From Psychrilyobacter piezotolerans (GTDB lineage Bacteria; Fusobacteriota; Fusobacteriia; Fusobacteriales; Fusobacteriaceae), in assembly GCF_003391055.1 (NCBI RefSeq), contig NZ_QUAJ01000016.1:1-64000 (forward strand): DNA of 64,000 nt, in the 5' to 3' direction. The notes beneath the pieces are model-generated. The model did not search any database. It had not been told where the DNA came from and worked only from the letters and a program-made list of their open reading frames with translations. Position 1 is the first letter of the stretch; each line of letters starts with the position of its first letter. The position numbers and the translations under genes are program-made. Below, piece after piece: positions 53,355 through 61,341 of the stretch.

Positions 53355-54473
53355 CTACATTAATCCGTAATATAATTTAGTCAATAATTCAATATATTCT
53401 TCACTTGTAAATTGATTAGGATTTCCAGTGGTACAAATGTCTTTTTCAATATCATTTAAAAATTGTGGCATTAATTTTTTATATTCCTCAAACTCTATAC
53501 CTAAATCCTTTAAAGAATTTGGAATTTCCATTTTTTCTTTTAAAATAGTAATTAATGCTATCAAGGAATTTTTACCTTCCACTATATTTTCTGAAGGCAA
53601 GCCGAGCATTTTAGAAATTTCAAAATAATGTTCATAAGCATTTTTATTATTTTCTATTATATAAGGCATTATTATTGCATTTGATCTCCCATGAGATAAA
53701 TGCAAATTAGAACCCAAAGTATGAGCTATACTATGATTTATACCTAAAGAAGAGTTATTAAAGGCAAGACCTGCCATACATGAAGCATGCTGTATCTCTT
53801 CTCTAGGTTTTATTAACTCAGCATTTTCATAATGCTTTAACAGATTTTTATAAACTATTTTAATTGCTTCTAAAGATAAAGCATTCGTAAACGAATTCCT
53901 AGAAGTAGATACATATGCTTCAATTGCATGAGTTAATACATCCATTCCAGTATCAGCAATTACAACTTTTGGTAGAGTTTTCATAAACTCTGGGTCTAAA
54001 ATCGCTATAGTTGGCAACATTTCATCATCTGATAAAGCTATTTTACTATTTTTATTTGTAATAACGCTATAGGAGGTTACCTCTGAACCTGTTCCACTTG
54101 TTGTAGGAATTGCTATGAATGGAATTCTTTTTATACATCCATTATGTTCTTTTTGAATTTTATAACTAAAATAAATTATCCCTTTACAAGCATCGATAGG
54201 AGAACCTCCGCCTAATGCTATTATTACTTCCGGACTAAACATAAAATATTCTTTTATTCCATCCTCTATAACTTCTATAGTTGGATTAGGTTGAACTTTA
54301 TCAAACACTTTTATTTCTGATCCATTCAAATTAGATATTACTTTATCAACTAAGCCTAATTTAACCATAGTTTTATCTGTCACTATAAGAATTTTTTTTG
54401 ATTTCAAATTTTTAATCCATCCTAAAGATTGGCTTCCATATTTAATTTCAGGCTTTAATTTAAAGTCTTTCAT
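53355..54473 (-). CDS. eutG: Iron-containing alcohol dehydrogenase of the eut operon
   Basis: A 372-residue type III (Fe-dependent) alcohol dehydrogenase. The GGGSPIDACKGI nucleotide loop and IPTTSGTGSEVTSYSVI are clear. The metal site is formed by Asp in VIADTGMDVLTHAIEAY and histidines in NHSIAHTLGSNLHLSHG and later segments. In an ethanolamine microcompartment it reduces acetaldehyde to ethanol and regenerates NAD+. The eutG call comes from operon context. Last gene of the operon. Confidence 0.88.
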   Translation of the reverse strand: MKDFKLKPEIKYGSQSLGWIKNLKSKKILIVTDKTMVKLGLVDKVISNLNGSEIKVFDKVQPNPTIEVIEDGIKEYFMFSPEVIIALGGGSPIDACKGIIYFSYKIQKEHNGCIKRIPFIAIPTTSGTGSEVTSYSVITNKNSKIALSDDEMLPTIAILDPEFMKTLPKVVIADTGMDVLTHAIEAYVSTSRNSFTNALSLEAIKIVYKNLLKHYENAELIKPREEIQHASCMAGLAFNNSSLGINHSIAHTLGSNLHLSHGRSNAIIMPYIIENNKNAYEHYFEISKMLGLPSENIVEGKNSLIALITILKEKMEIPNSLKDLGIEFEEYKKLMPQFLNDIEKDICTTGNPNQFTSEEYIELLTKLYYGLM

Positions 54474-54482
54474 TTCATCCTC

Positions 54483-54932
54483 CTAGTTTTGTTCTTGCCA
54501 ATTAGCTGGATAAACAACATAAACAAATTTAGCGTAATCCGGTGCACTAAATTTAATTTTGGAACCTTTAGGTATTAACATTACGTCTCCCTTTTCTCCA
54601 ATTACTTCTCTTCCATCAATAATAACTTTTAATGTTCCTTCAATTATATAATCTATTTCATCATAGTTTAATGTCCAGTCAAAAGTAGATTTTTCCATTT
54701 CCATCATTCCTGCCCCTATTCTTGGACTTTCAGTTAATGAAAATAAATCTGTAACATAGACTTGATCACTAGGATTTCCAGTATCAAATCTTTCTCGTTC
54801 TATTTTATTTGCTTTTATTACTCCTACTCCACTTGGATCAAAGTATTTAATTTTTGAATCCTTTTTACCACCTAATTCTGCTTCTATAACTTTTTTTATT
54901 AATATTTCTAATTTTTTTTGATTTATATTCAT
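54483..54932 (-). CDS. eutQ: EutQ-type cupin protein
   Basis: A 149-residue protein whose last 75 residues closely follow the EutQ cupin: TFDWTLNYDEIDYIIEGTL, GEKGDVMLIPKGSKIKF, YVVYPANWQ. Enterobacterial EutQ has acetate kinase-like activity and about 90 further N-terminal residues, which are missing here; a separate small protein two genes upstream resembles that missing part. Its start touches the eutH stop. Confidence 0.92.
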   Translation of the reverse strand: MNINQKKLEILIKKVIEAELGGKKDSKIKYFDPSGVGVIKANKIERERFDTGNPSDQVYVTDLFSLTESPRIGAGMMEMEKSTFDWTLNYDEIDYIIEGTLKVIIDGREVIGEKGDVMLIPKGSKIKFSAPDYAKFVYVVYPANWQEQN

Positions 54933-56035
54933 TATACCTCTTCTCCAACTGGTTTTTTATTTTTAGATGAACTATACATAAATGATGCTAATGTCATAGC
55001 ACTAATTCCTCCTACTAATTTTCCTATTACCATCGGGAATATCATGCTTTTATCAACACCGGCAGTAAATCCTAAATGATCTCCGAATACAAAAGCAGCA
55101 CTTACCGCAAAAGCTACATTTAATACTTTCCCTTTTTCATCCATGTCTTTCATTAATCCAAACATGGGAATACTGTTCGCTAAACTAGCTACCATTCCTG
55201 TTGCAGAAGTTTCATTCATTCCTAAAAGTTTTCCAAATTTTAATAAAGGTTTATTAAATACCTTAGTAATGAAATGAACTAATGGAAATGCTCCTGCTAA
55301 TGTGATTGAAACCGCTCCTATAATTTCAATACCTTCAGATATCGGGGCCATTCCTGGTATAACTACTATTCCTGTTAAAGTTTCTATCACTATTGCTGCT
55401 AGAGCTAATGTAATAACTATTACTACTCCTTGACCAAAAATCGTAAATCCTTTTATCATTTTAGCCGGAATTTTCCATAACCCTAAAGCTATTATTGCAG
55501 CAAATAAAATTATAGGAACTAAGTTAACCAAAATTAATTCTAAATTAAATCCACCTGCTAAACCACCTACTAAACAACCTAATGGTATAGTTACAACCCC
55601 TGCTAGTACACCTTTTGCAAGAAATTCTCTATCCTCAACTTTTATAATTCCTAAAGCTACCGGTATTGTAAATACTATTGTTGGTCCCATCATAGCTCCT
55701 AAAATAAGCCCTGCAAATACTCCTGCTTCTGGAGTTTCTGCTAATTGCATAGCTAAAGGATACCCACCCATATCATTAGCAAGTAATGTTGTTGCAAACA
55801 TCGCAGGATCTGCTCCTAACATTTTATACAGCGGTGAAACTATTGGTCTTAATACATTAGCTAATACTGGAGCTAAAGATATAACTCCTACCATTGCCAG
55901 CGCAAGTGCTCCCATAGCCATAAACCCTTCTTCAAATTTTTCTCCATATCCATATCTATTTCCCATACATTTATCAATAGCACCTACTGCCATAAAAAAA
56001 ACCATTATATAAATAATAATGTCATTAATTCCCAT
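54932..56035 (-). CDS. eutH: Ethanolamine transporter EutH
   Basis: A 367-residue membrane protein with about eleven hydrophobic segments. Conserved stretches include CMGNRYGYGEKFEEGFMAMG, LLANDMGGYPLAMQLAE and FGDHLGFTAGVDKSMIFPMV. EutH helps bring in protonated ethanolamine when the external level is low or the pH is acid. The start overlaps the end of the upstream small gene by 11 bases. Confidence 0.96.
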   Translation of the reverse strand: MGINDIIIYIMVFFMAVGAIDKCMGNRYGYGEKFEEGFMAMGALALAMVGVISLAPVLANVLRPIVSPLYKMLGADPAMFATTLLANDMGGYPLAMQLAETPEAGVFAGLILGAMMGPTIVFTIPVALGIIKVEDREFLAKGVLAGVVTIPLGCLVGGLAGGFNLELILVNLVPIILFAAIIALGLWKIPAKMIKGFTIFGQGVVIVITLALAAIVIETLTGIVVIPGMAPISEGIEIIGAVSITLAGAFPLVHFITKVFNKPLLKFGKLLGMNETSATGMVASLANSIPMFGLMKDMDEKGKVLNVAFAVSAAFVFGDHLGFTAGVDKSMIFPMVIGKLVGGISAMTLASFMYSSSKNKKPVGEEV

Positions 56036-56303
56036 TTTTTACCATCTCCTCAATAATTTTTATAATTTTATTTACTTTTTCTTTTTCTACCACGTTAAAT
56101 TCTTTTTCTAAGATTATTTTAATTCTATTCTCTAAAGATATTTCTTTATTTTCTTTGGCTTCGCTGTAAGATAATTTTATATCTCTTTCTTTCAAACAAT
56201 CCTTTACTATAGGTGATAGTATCATATTTTTAGATACATAAAAGTCACTACCACAAATATATTCATCGATATTCCTTAAAGTAATCAATATTTTCTTATT
56301 CAT
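56025..56303 (-). CDS. Small EutQ-N-like protein
   Basis: A 92-residue protein. Its first half follows the pattern of the EutQ N-terminus and related Eut domains: KKILITLRNIDEY, a hydrophobic strand, then ILSPIVKDCLKERDIKLSY (compare the 'ILTPSAxDxLxxxxIxI' motif that also opens the EutT here). The second half is a Lys/Glu-rich helix pair, possibly for attachment or assembly. Within the eut operon it overlaps both eutN (8 bases) and eutH. Its function is unknown. Confidence 0.7.
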   Translation of the reverse strand: MNKKILITLRNIDEYICGSDFYVSKNMILSPIVKDCLKERDIKLSYSEAKENKEISLENRIKIILEKEFNVVEKEKVNKIIKIIEEMVKNGN

Positions 56304-56559
56304 CTTCTCCTCCTTTTTCTTCTATTTCATCAATAATGCCTATAACCAATGAATCTATAGGCACATTTTCATCATAAGTTCCTTTTCTTGCTCCACTTCC
56401 TAGAGTCACTAAAACTCTATCACCTTCACCTGCTCCTATATTGTCACAAGCAACAATTTTTTCACTATCTTCTAATTCTATCACTAAAAACTTATATCCA
56501 TTTAAATTATTTGATTTTCTAGTGGCCCAAACATTACCAATTACTTTACCTATTTTCAT
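56296..56559 (-). CDS. eutN: Microcompartment vertex protein EutN (BMC-P)
   Basis: An 87-residue pentamer-forming shell protein of the EutN/CcmL family, which caps the twelve corners of the polyhedron. It opens MKIGKVIGNVWATRKSNNLNG and has VACDNIGAGEGDRVLVTLGSGAR, both typical. The last ten residues are acidic. It starts 4 bases after the gene before it ends. Confidence 0.96.
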   Translation of the reverse strand: MKIGKVIGNVWATRKSNNLNGYKFLVIELEDSEKIVACDNIGAGEGDRVLVTLGSGARKGTYDENVPIDSLVIGIIDEIEEKGGEDE

Positions 56560-56563
56560 CTCA

Positions 56564-57136
56564 TCACCTTTTTAATAATTTGATTTCATTTTCTCTTGCA
56601 AATTCTTTAGCCAGCTCTGTTATCTTTACATCCTTGGACATTTCTATTACCTTACTAGAGTTAAATTCATTTTTTATTTTTTTCAAATCTAAAATTCCTT
56701 CTGAAATATATTTACTTTTTTTTATTAATTTCTCTTGAATTTCCAATCTTTTAGATATTTGTATTCCATATTTTTCAATTTTTTTTTCATACTCTTCATA
56801 TATCACTTTTAAAGATAATGGAATTTTTTTATATTTTCTCCAAGCTATTCCTTCTTCTATTAAAAAAATTTTCTTGCCATTTAATAATTCTTTTAAAATC
56901 TTTTCACAATAATCATTATCATAAGTCCCCTGAGAAAGAGCGACCATCTCTTTTATCCCAATTGTTGTAACAACCAAACATTCGCCTTTATCAGATATTT
57001 CAAATTTTTTGCTTAACTCATCTTTTAGAAGTAAATCTTCACCTATAATTTCTATATTTTTATTTAAGATATTATCAAATTTAATATATCTCATTACCTC
57101 TTTTTTTATTAACTCTATTATATTTTCTTCATTCAT
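56564..57136 (-). CDS. Conserved ethanolamine-operon protein of unknown function
   Basis: A 190-residue soluble protein. Its place between the PduL-type phosphotransacylase and eutN matches an uncharacterised protein found there in Firmicutes-type eut operons (I believe the family TIGR02536). Strands such as GECLVVTTIGIKEMVALSQG and KIFLIEEGIAWRKYKK suggest an alpha/beta fold. The end, DVKITELAKEFARENEIKLLKR in parts, again resembles the 'ITPLAxDxAxExxI' Eut motif. It overlaps the PduL-type gene by 4 bases. Confidence 0.7.
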   Translation of the reverse strand: MNEENIIELIKKEVMRYIKFDNILNKNIEIIGEDLLLKDELSKKFEISDKGECLVVTTIGIKEMVALSQGTYDNDYCEKILKELLNGKKIFLIEEGIAWRKYKKIPLSLKVIYEEYEKKIEKYGIQISKRLEIQEKLIKKSKYISEGILDLKKIKNEFNSSKVIEMSKDVKITELAKEFARENEIKLLKR

Positions 57137-57780
57137 ACTATTTTTCCATAGGAATTTTTGTTAAGACTACAAGCATTAGCTTCATCATAATCAATATGCA
57201 TACTTAATCTAAATGAATCATTTACCCTTATCAATACTTCTTCAAAAATGATAGGTCTTTCTGAATGAATTTTCACTTTTACTTTCTGCTTATCTCTGAC
57301 ATCTAATCTTCTTGCTTCTTCTGAATTCATATGAATATGATTTTTAGCTATTATGGCTCCTTGGTTTAATATTATTGTTTTATCTTTATTTGTCACAATT
57401 ATTCCAGCTGTACCTAGGATATCTCCAGAATTTTTTATAAATGGTTTTATCCCCAATTTACGACAATCAGTCAAAGAAATTTCAACTTGACTCTTTGCTC
57501 TAGCGGGTCCTAAAATTATTACGTTTTCTATCACACCTTTTGGACCAATTATTCTAACTCTTTCTTCACAAGCAAATTGACCTGGCTGAGATAATTCTTT
57601 TTTTTGCTTTAAGTCATATCCTTTTCCAAATAAGTTCTCTATATCTTCATAAGATAAATGAATATGTCTTCCAGAAGCTTCTATTGGTATTTTTTTCTCA
57701 TCGCACTGTTCTAATTGATCTTTTTTATTGTATTGTTCTAATTGATCTTTAACAAGTTTTACTATTTTTTCAATTTCCAT
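57133..57780 (-). CDS. pduL: PduL-type phosphate acetyltransferase (EutD role)
   Basis: A 215-residue phosphotransacylase of the PduL family. It converts acetyl-CoA to acetyl-phosphate and frees CoA inside the shell. Zinc ligands are in EASGRHIHLS and later IAKNHIHMNSEEA; GPARAKSQVEISLTDCRKLG is typical. Residues 1-30 would hold the helix that targets it to the shell; there a KDQLEQ unit is repeated, backed by a 20-base DNA repeat. It takes the place of the unrelated Pta-type EutD of enterobacteria. Confidence 0.93.
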   Translation of the reverse strand: MEIEKIVKLVKDQLEQYNKKDQLEQCDEKKIPIEASGRHIHLSYEDIENLFGKGYDLKQKKELSQPGQFACEERVRIIGPKGVIENVIILGPARAKSQVEISLTDCRKLGIKPFIKNSGDILGTAGIIVTNKDKTIILNQGAIIAKNHIHMNSEEARRLDVRDKQKVKVKIHSERPIIFEEVLIRVNDSFRLSMHIDYDEANACSLNKNSYGKIV

Positions 57781-58546
57781 ATTCCCCTTTTTCCTCCTTT
57801 AACATCATTATATAAATTGCACTGCTTAGTCTATTTAGGGCTTTTAAAAGATCTATCTTTTGAACCTTTGACTCTGATACAAAAGCATCTACAGCCGTTA
57901 TTTCTACTTCTCTAATTAATGCCCTTAATTTATTTAAGTATAAAGTTCTAATGTTATTTTCAGATGATATACCAAAAAGGTTATCCATAGAAAAATATTT
58001 TTTAGGATTATGAGAGATTTCTCTTATTTTTTCCAATGATAAATTAAAAATTTTTAAGTCTTTATCTAATCTAGTATTTAACACTTCTGATTTTATTATT
58101 TCATCTAAAAATCGTTTTATGCTTTTAAAATCTTCTTTTAATTCAATATTATTATTAGTATTAACTTGCTTTTCGATTAATATCAATTCTGATAAAAAAC
58201 TATCCATTTTACTTCTAAAATAAATTATTTTATGATTTTTTTTTACCAAGATATTCCCTGAAAGTTGAGTCATATATTCTGGCTTTTCAAAATATACTTC
58301 TCCCATGAGCCCTTGATATTTAGCAACTTCATCTTTTTTTACTAATTTTTCTTCTTTTATCTGCTCAATTTTATTTTTTGTTACTTCTATTTTTTTCTGT
58401 TCTTTTTTTTCTTGGGTTACTTCTATTTTTTTATCATGAAGAAATTGTTTAGCAGAAGGCGTTAATATCACACCTTTCTCTAAATAATATTTACTAAATT
58501 CTTTATTCCTATAACTTTCTCTTAATTTTAATTCTGTTACTACCAT
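57770..58546 (-). CDS. eutT: Corrinoid adenosyltransferase EutT
   Basis: A 258-residue protein that makes adenosylcobalamin for EutBC. An N-terminal Eut-type segment (EKGVILTPSAKQFLHDKKIEV) is followed by a Lys/Glu-rich linker and the PduO-like all-helical adenosyltransferase domain (about 100-255), with FLSELILIEKQVN and ALIREVEITAVDAF segments. The HxxxCC metal site of Salmonella EutT is absent, as no cysteines are seen. Overlaps the PduL-type gene by 11 bases. Confidence 0.85.
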   Translation of the reverse strand: MVVTELKLRESYRNKEFSKYYLEKGVILTPSAKQFLHDKKIEVTQEKKEQKKIEVTKNKIEQIKEEKLVKKDEVAKYQGLMGEVYFEKPEYMTQLSGNILVKKNHKIIYFRSKMDSFLSELILIEKQVNTNNNIELKEDFKSIKRFLDEIIKSEVLNTRLDKDLKIFNLSLEKIREISHNPKKYFSMDNLFGISSENNIRTLYLNKLRALIREVEITAVDAFVSESKVQKIDLLKALNRLSSAIYIMMLKEEKGEYGN

Positions 58547-58554
58547 ATAGTTAC

Positions 58555-60015
58555 CTACCTATTTAATAAGTTTTGTACTACTTTTCTAATGATGCTTTCT
58601 ATATCTATATCTATATTTAAAGAAGTTTCATTATTTGAATTTGAGATAGAAGTTTTATTAGGTTTTAAATCCTCTAACTCCTTAATTCCCCAAGCTACCC
58701 TTCTTATGTTGATAAGATTTAAAGGTGTTATATTATCTGACGTAGAACTCCCTCCGACAGCTCCGCATCCCAGTGTAAATGCAGGCGCTAAAGCAGTTGT
58801 TCCACCTACTCCACCTAAAGCTCCTGGAGTATTTACTAATATTCTGGAAGCTGGTTTTTTTAATCCAAATTCTCTAATAATTGCTTTGTCCTCTGAATGA
58901 ATGCACAGAGTATGACCTGCCCCTTCATTATTTAATATTTCTATAGATCTTTTACAAGCACCTTCCCAGTTCTTCTCCACATAAAAAGCTAATATTGGAG
59001 CTAATTTTTCTCTTGAATAAGGATTTGTTTTAGATACTGTTGTTTCCTCTGAAATCATTACTCTTGTCCCTTCTGGAACTTCAATATTTGCAAGAGTTGC
59101 GATATGTTTTACACTTTTCCCTACTATTTGCGGATTCATAGATCCATTAGCTCTCAGTATAAACTTTCCTAATTTTTCAGATTGCTCTCTTGTTAAAAAA
59201 TAAGCCCCTTGTTTTTTTAATTCTTCTATTACTTCTATTTTTTTCACTTCTTCTACTATTATTGATTGTTCTGAGGCACAAATAACACCATTATCAAATG
59301 TTTTACTGTCTAAGATTCTTTTTACAGCAAGTTTTATATTTGCACTTTTCTCTATAAAAGCAGGACCATTTCCAGGACCTACTCCTATAGCTGGATTCCC
59401 TGAACTATAAGCTGCTTTCACCATTGCTTCTCCACCTGTTGCTAGGATAACAGCGGTATCTTTATGTTTCATAAGAGCTTGGGTTCCTTGTAAAGTTGGA
59501 ATTTCAATTACTCCAATTAATCCCTCCGGTGCTCCAGCTTTATATGCTGCATTTTGCATAATTCTAACTGTTTCCATTATGCAATTTTTAGCATTTGGAT
59601 GAGGACTAACAATTATTCCATTTCCTGATTTTAATGCTAATAAAACTTTATATATCGTTGTGGAAGTAGGGTTAGTTGACGGAATTATTCCTGCTACAAC
59701 CCCTAGTGGAACTCCTATTTCTAATATATTTTCTGTTTCTTTAATTACTCCTACTGTTTTCATGTCTTTTATATACTCGTATAAATATTCAGAAGCAAAT
59801 TTATTTTTTATTACTTTATCTTCCCATATACCAAAACCAGTTTCTTCTGCTGCTTGTTTTGCCAACCTTTCATTATGCGAAGACATTTCTTTTACAACGG
59901 CTTTAACTATATAATCAATTTTTTCTTGACTAAATTCAGCATATTTTTTTTGTGCACCTTTAGAAAGGGTCATTAAATCCCTAACCTGCTGTATTGACAA
60001 TAAATCTTTATCCAT
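58555..60015 (-). CDS. eutE: Acylating acetaldehyde dehydrogenase EutE
   Basis: A 486-residue enzyme oxidising acetaldehyde with CoA and NAD+ to acetyl-CoA. The catalytic cysteine is in FDNGVICASEQSIIVEEV; IIPSTNPTSTTIYKVLLALK and ILATGGEAMVKAAYSSGNPA are family segments. The C-terminus carries an amphipathic helix (DIESIIRKVVQNLLNR) after a Ser/Asn-rich linker, which looks like an encapsulation peptide. In EutE of enterobacteria a targeting helix is found at the N-terminus instead. Confidence 0.95.
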   Translation of the reverse strand: MDKDLLSIQQVRDLMTLSKGAQKKYAEFSQEKIDYIVKAVVKEMSSHNERLAKQAAEETGFGIWEDKVIKNKFASEYLYEYIKDMKTVGVIKETENILEIGVPLGVVAGIIPSTNPTSTTIYKVLLALKSGNGIIVSPHPNAKNCIMETVRIMQNAAYKAGAPEGLIGVIEIPTLQGTQALMKHKDTAVILATGGEAMVKAAYSSGNPAIGVGPGNGPAFIEKSANIKLAVKRILDSKTFDNGVICASEQSIIVEEVKKIEVIEELKKQGAYFLTREQSEKLGKFILRANGSMNPQIVGKSVKHIATLANIEVPEGTRVMISEETTVSKTNPYSREKLAPILAFYVEKNWEGACKRSIEILNNEGAGHTLCIHSEDKAIIREFGLKKPASRILVNTPGALGGVGGTTALAPAFTLGCGAVGGSSTSDNITPLNLINIRRVAWGIKELEDLKPNKTSISNSNNETSLNIDIDIESIIRKVVQNLLNR

Positions 60016-60025
60016 TCTTTTCCTC

Positions 60026-60541
60026 CTAAATATACCTTAATATTCCATTACTAGGATTATTTATTTTTCTATAATTTTTTACTTTGTACGATTTAGTCAC
60101 TAAAATTATCGCTTCTTCGATAGAATCTATATTTCCAGTTACAACATAATAACTTTTCCCCGCAATACCATAGCCTAATACTAACTTTACTATTTCCACA
60201 TCAGTTTTTTTTATTACACTATCTAAAGAATAAAGGCTCTCAGAAATACTTAAAAATTCAAATATTCCTATAGAACTTTTTATTTCTTTACTATTTTGAT
60301 TTTTTATTGCTTTCAGAATATCCTCTGAAACTCCTGAAATTGCTATCTTTTTTTGTTCATTGCTTAAACTATTTAGGCCTGTATTTATAGATTCTGTGTC
60401 ACCTAAGACTATAAAATAATATTTCCCCGGACATGTCGTTCCAGCTCTATATACATCGACGTCCACTCCTTTTAAAAATTTATCCAATGTTTCTATTCCT
60501 TCAGCAATACTAAAGAATTCAGCTACACCAATTGAACCCAT
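60026..60541 (-). CDS. Tandem-BMC shell protein, PduT-like with Fe-S-type cysteine
   Basis: A 171-residue protein made of two BMC domains (about 1-80 and 88-160), so a trimer that looks like a hexagon. The first domain has YRAGTTCPGKYYFIVLGD, with Cys37 at the place where PduT carries the cysteine that binds a [4Fe-4S] cluster at the trimer axis. The second has LGYGIAGKSYYVVTGNIDS, close to PduT's 'GIGGKCYMVVAGDV'. A role in moving electrons across the shell is plausible; this is inferred from PduT. It sits between eutM and eutE. Confidence 0.87.
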   Translation of the reverse strand: MGSIGVAEFFSIAEGIETLDKFLKGVDVDVYRAGTTCPGKYYFIVLGDTESINTGLNSLSNEQKKIAISGVSEDILKAIKNQNSKEIKSSIGIFEFLSISESLYSLDSVIKKTDVEIVKLVLGYGIAGKSYYVVTGNIDSIEEAIILVTKSYKVKNYRKINNPSNGILRYI

Positions 60542-60565
60542 ATTAATTCTCCCTAATTTTTAAAC

Positions 60566-60597
60566 GGCAGAAGTTGTATATTTTTACAACTTCTGCC
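60566..60597 (-). other. Strong hairpin between eutM and the PduT-like gene
   Basis: A perfect 13-bp stem (GGCAGAAGTTGTA and its complement) with a six-base loop in the 70-base spacer. The minus-strand side continues GTTTAAAAATTA, not a full U-tract. It could stabilise the abundant eutM message or act as a partial terminator. Confidence 0.7.
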
Positions 60598-60611
60598 AAT
60601 TTAATTGTTTA

Positions 60612-60899
60612 CTATTTAGTTTTTACTTCTGGTAAAATAATTTCAACTTCTGAATGAGGTCTTGGAATTACATGAACAGATATTAATTCTCCAACTCTAT
60701 CTGCTGCTGCTGCTCCTGCATCTGTAGCGGCTTTAACTGCTCCTACATCTCCTCTAACTAGTACAGTTACTAATCCTCCACCGATCATTTCCTTCCCTAC
60801 TAATGTTACGTTTGCTGCTTTCACCATTGCGTCTGCTGCTTCTACCGCTGCTACCAATCCCTTTGTTTCAATCATTCCTAATGCATTTAAAGTTGCCAT
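60612..60899 (-). CDS. eutM: Major hexameric shell protein EutM (BMC-H)
   Basis: A 95-residue BMC-H protein that tiles the facets of the ethanolamine microcompartment. It opens [20 protein letters not shown], has the pore-region sequence [20 protein letters not shown] and ends [18 protein letters not shown], all typical of EutM. The gene is well set for high expression, with an AGGAGGAAT site. Confidence 0.97.
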   Translation of the reverse strand: MATLNALGMIETKGLVAAVEAADAMVKAANVTLVGKEMIGGGLVTVLVRGDVGAVKAATDAGAAAADRVGELISVHVIPRPHSEVEIILPEVKTK

Positions 60900-60920
60900 A
60901 ATTATTCCTCCTGTAGTTTT

Positions 60921-61331
60921 TTATTTTTTATTTTTTATTTTTTTCTCGACTATTGTCTGTTTTTTCAACTCTTTTATTTCTTCTGGCTTTACTTCTTCTA
61001 GTTTTATTTCTTTTTCAACTGTTTTTTCAATTTTTTTTGTTATTTGAAGATTGTCGTTTTTTAAATCACCTAAGATTAGATTTGCGATTGAATCACCAGG
61101 TCTTGCTATTACATTACTACTCATAAAAACACCTAGTTTTTTAGTAGCTTCTACAGCTGCTTCTATAGCTACTTTCACCGCTCCTATATCTCCTGTTATT
61201 TCTAATGTTACTATTCCCGCACTAATAAAATGCTTATTTAAAATCTCGACATTTGCTGTTTTTGTAGCTACATCTGCAGCTTCTATAGCTCCTATCAATC
61301 CAGTAGTTTCTATCATTCCCAATGCTTTCAT
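60921..61331 (-). CDS. BMC-H shell protein with Lys/Glu-rich tail
   Basis: A 136-residue protein. Residues 1-88 form a BMC-H domain (ALGMIETTGLIGAIEAADVA, then HFISAGIVTLEITGDIGAVK). The last 45 residues are a Lys/Glu/Ile-rich tail ending in KKIKNKK, without the winged-helix fold of E. coli EutK. It occupies the EutK-like place beside eutL. The tail could bind cargo, DNA or RNA, or the next shell layer; its role is unknown. Confidence 0.85.
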   Translation of the reverse strand: MKALGMIETTGLIGAIEAADVATKTANVEILNKHFISAGIVTLEITGDIGAVKVAIEAAVEATKKLGVFMSSNVIARPGDSIANLILGDLKNDNLQITKKIEKTVEKEIKLEEVKPEEIKELKKQTIVEKKIKNKK

Positions 61332-61341
61332 TGCTTACTCC

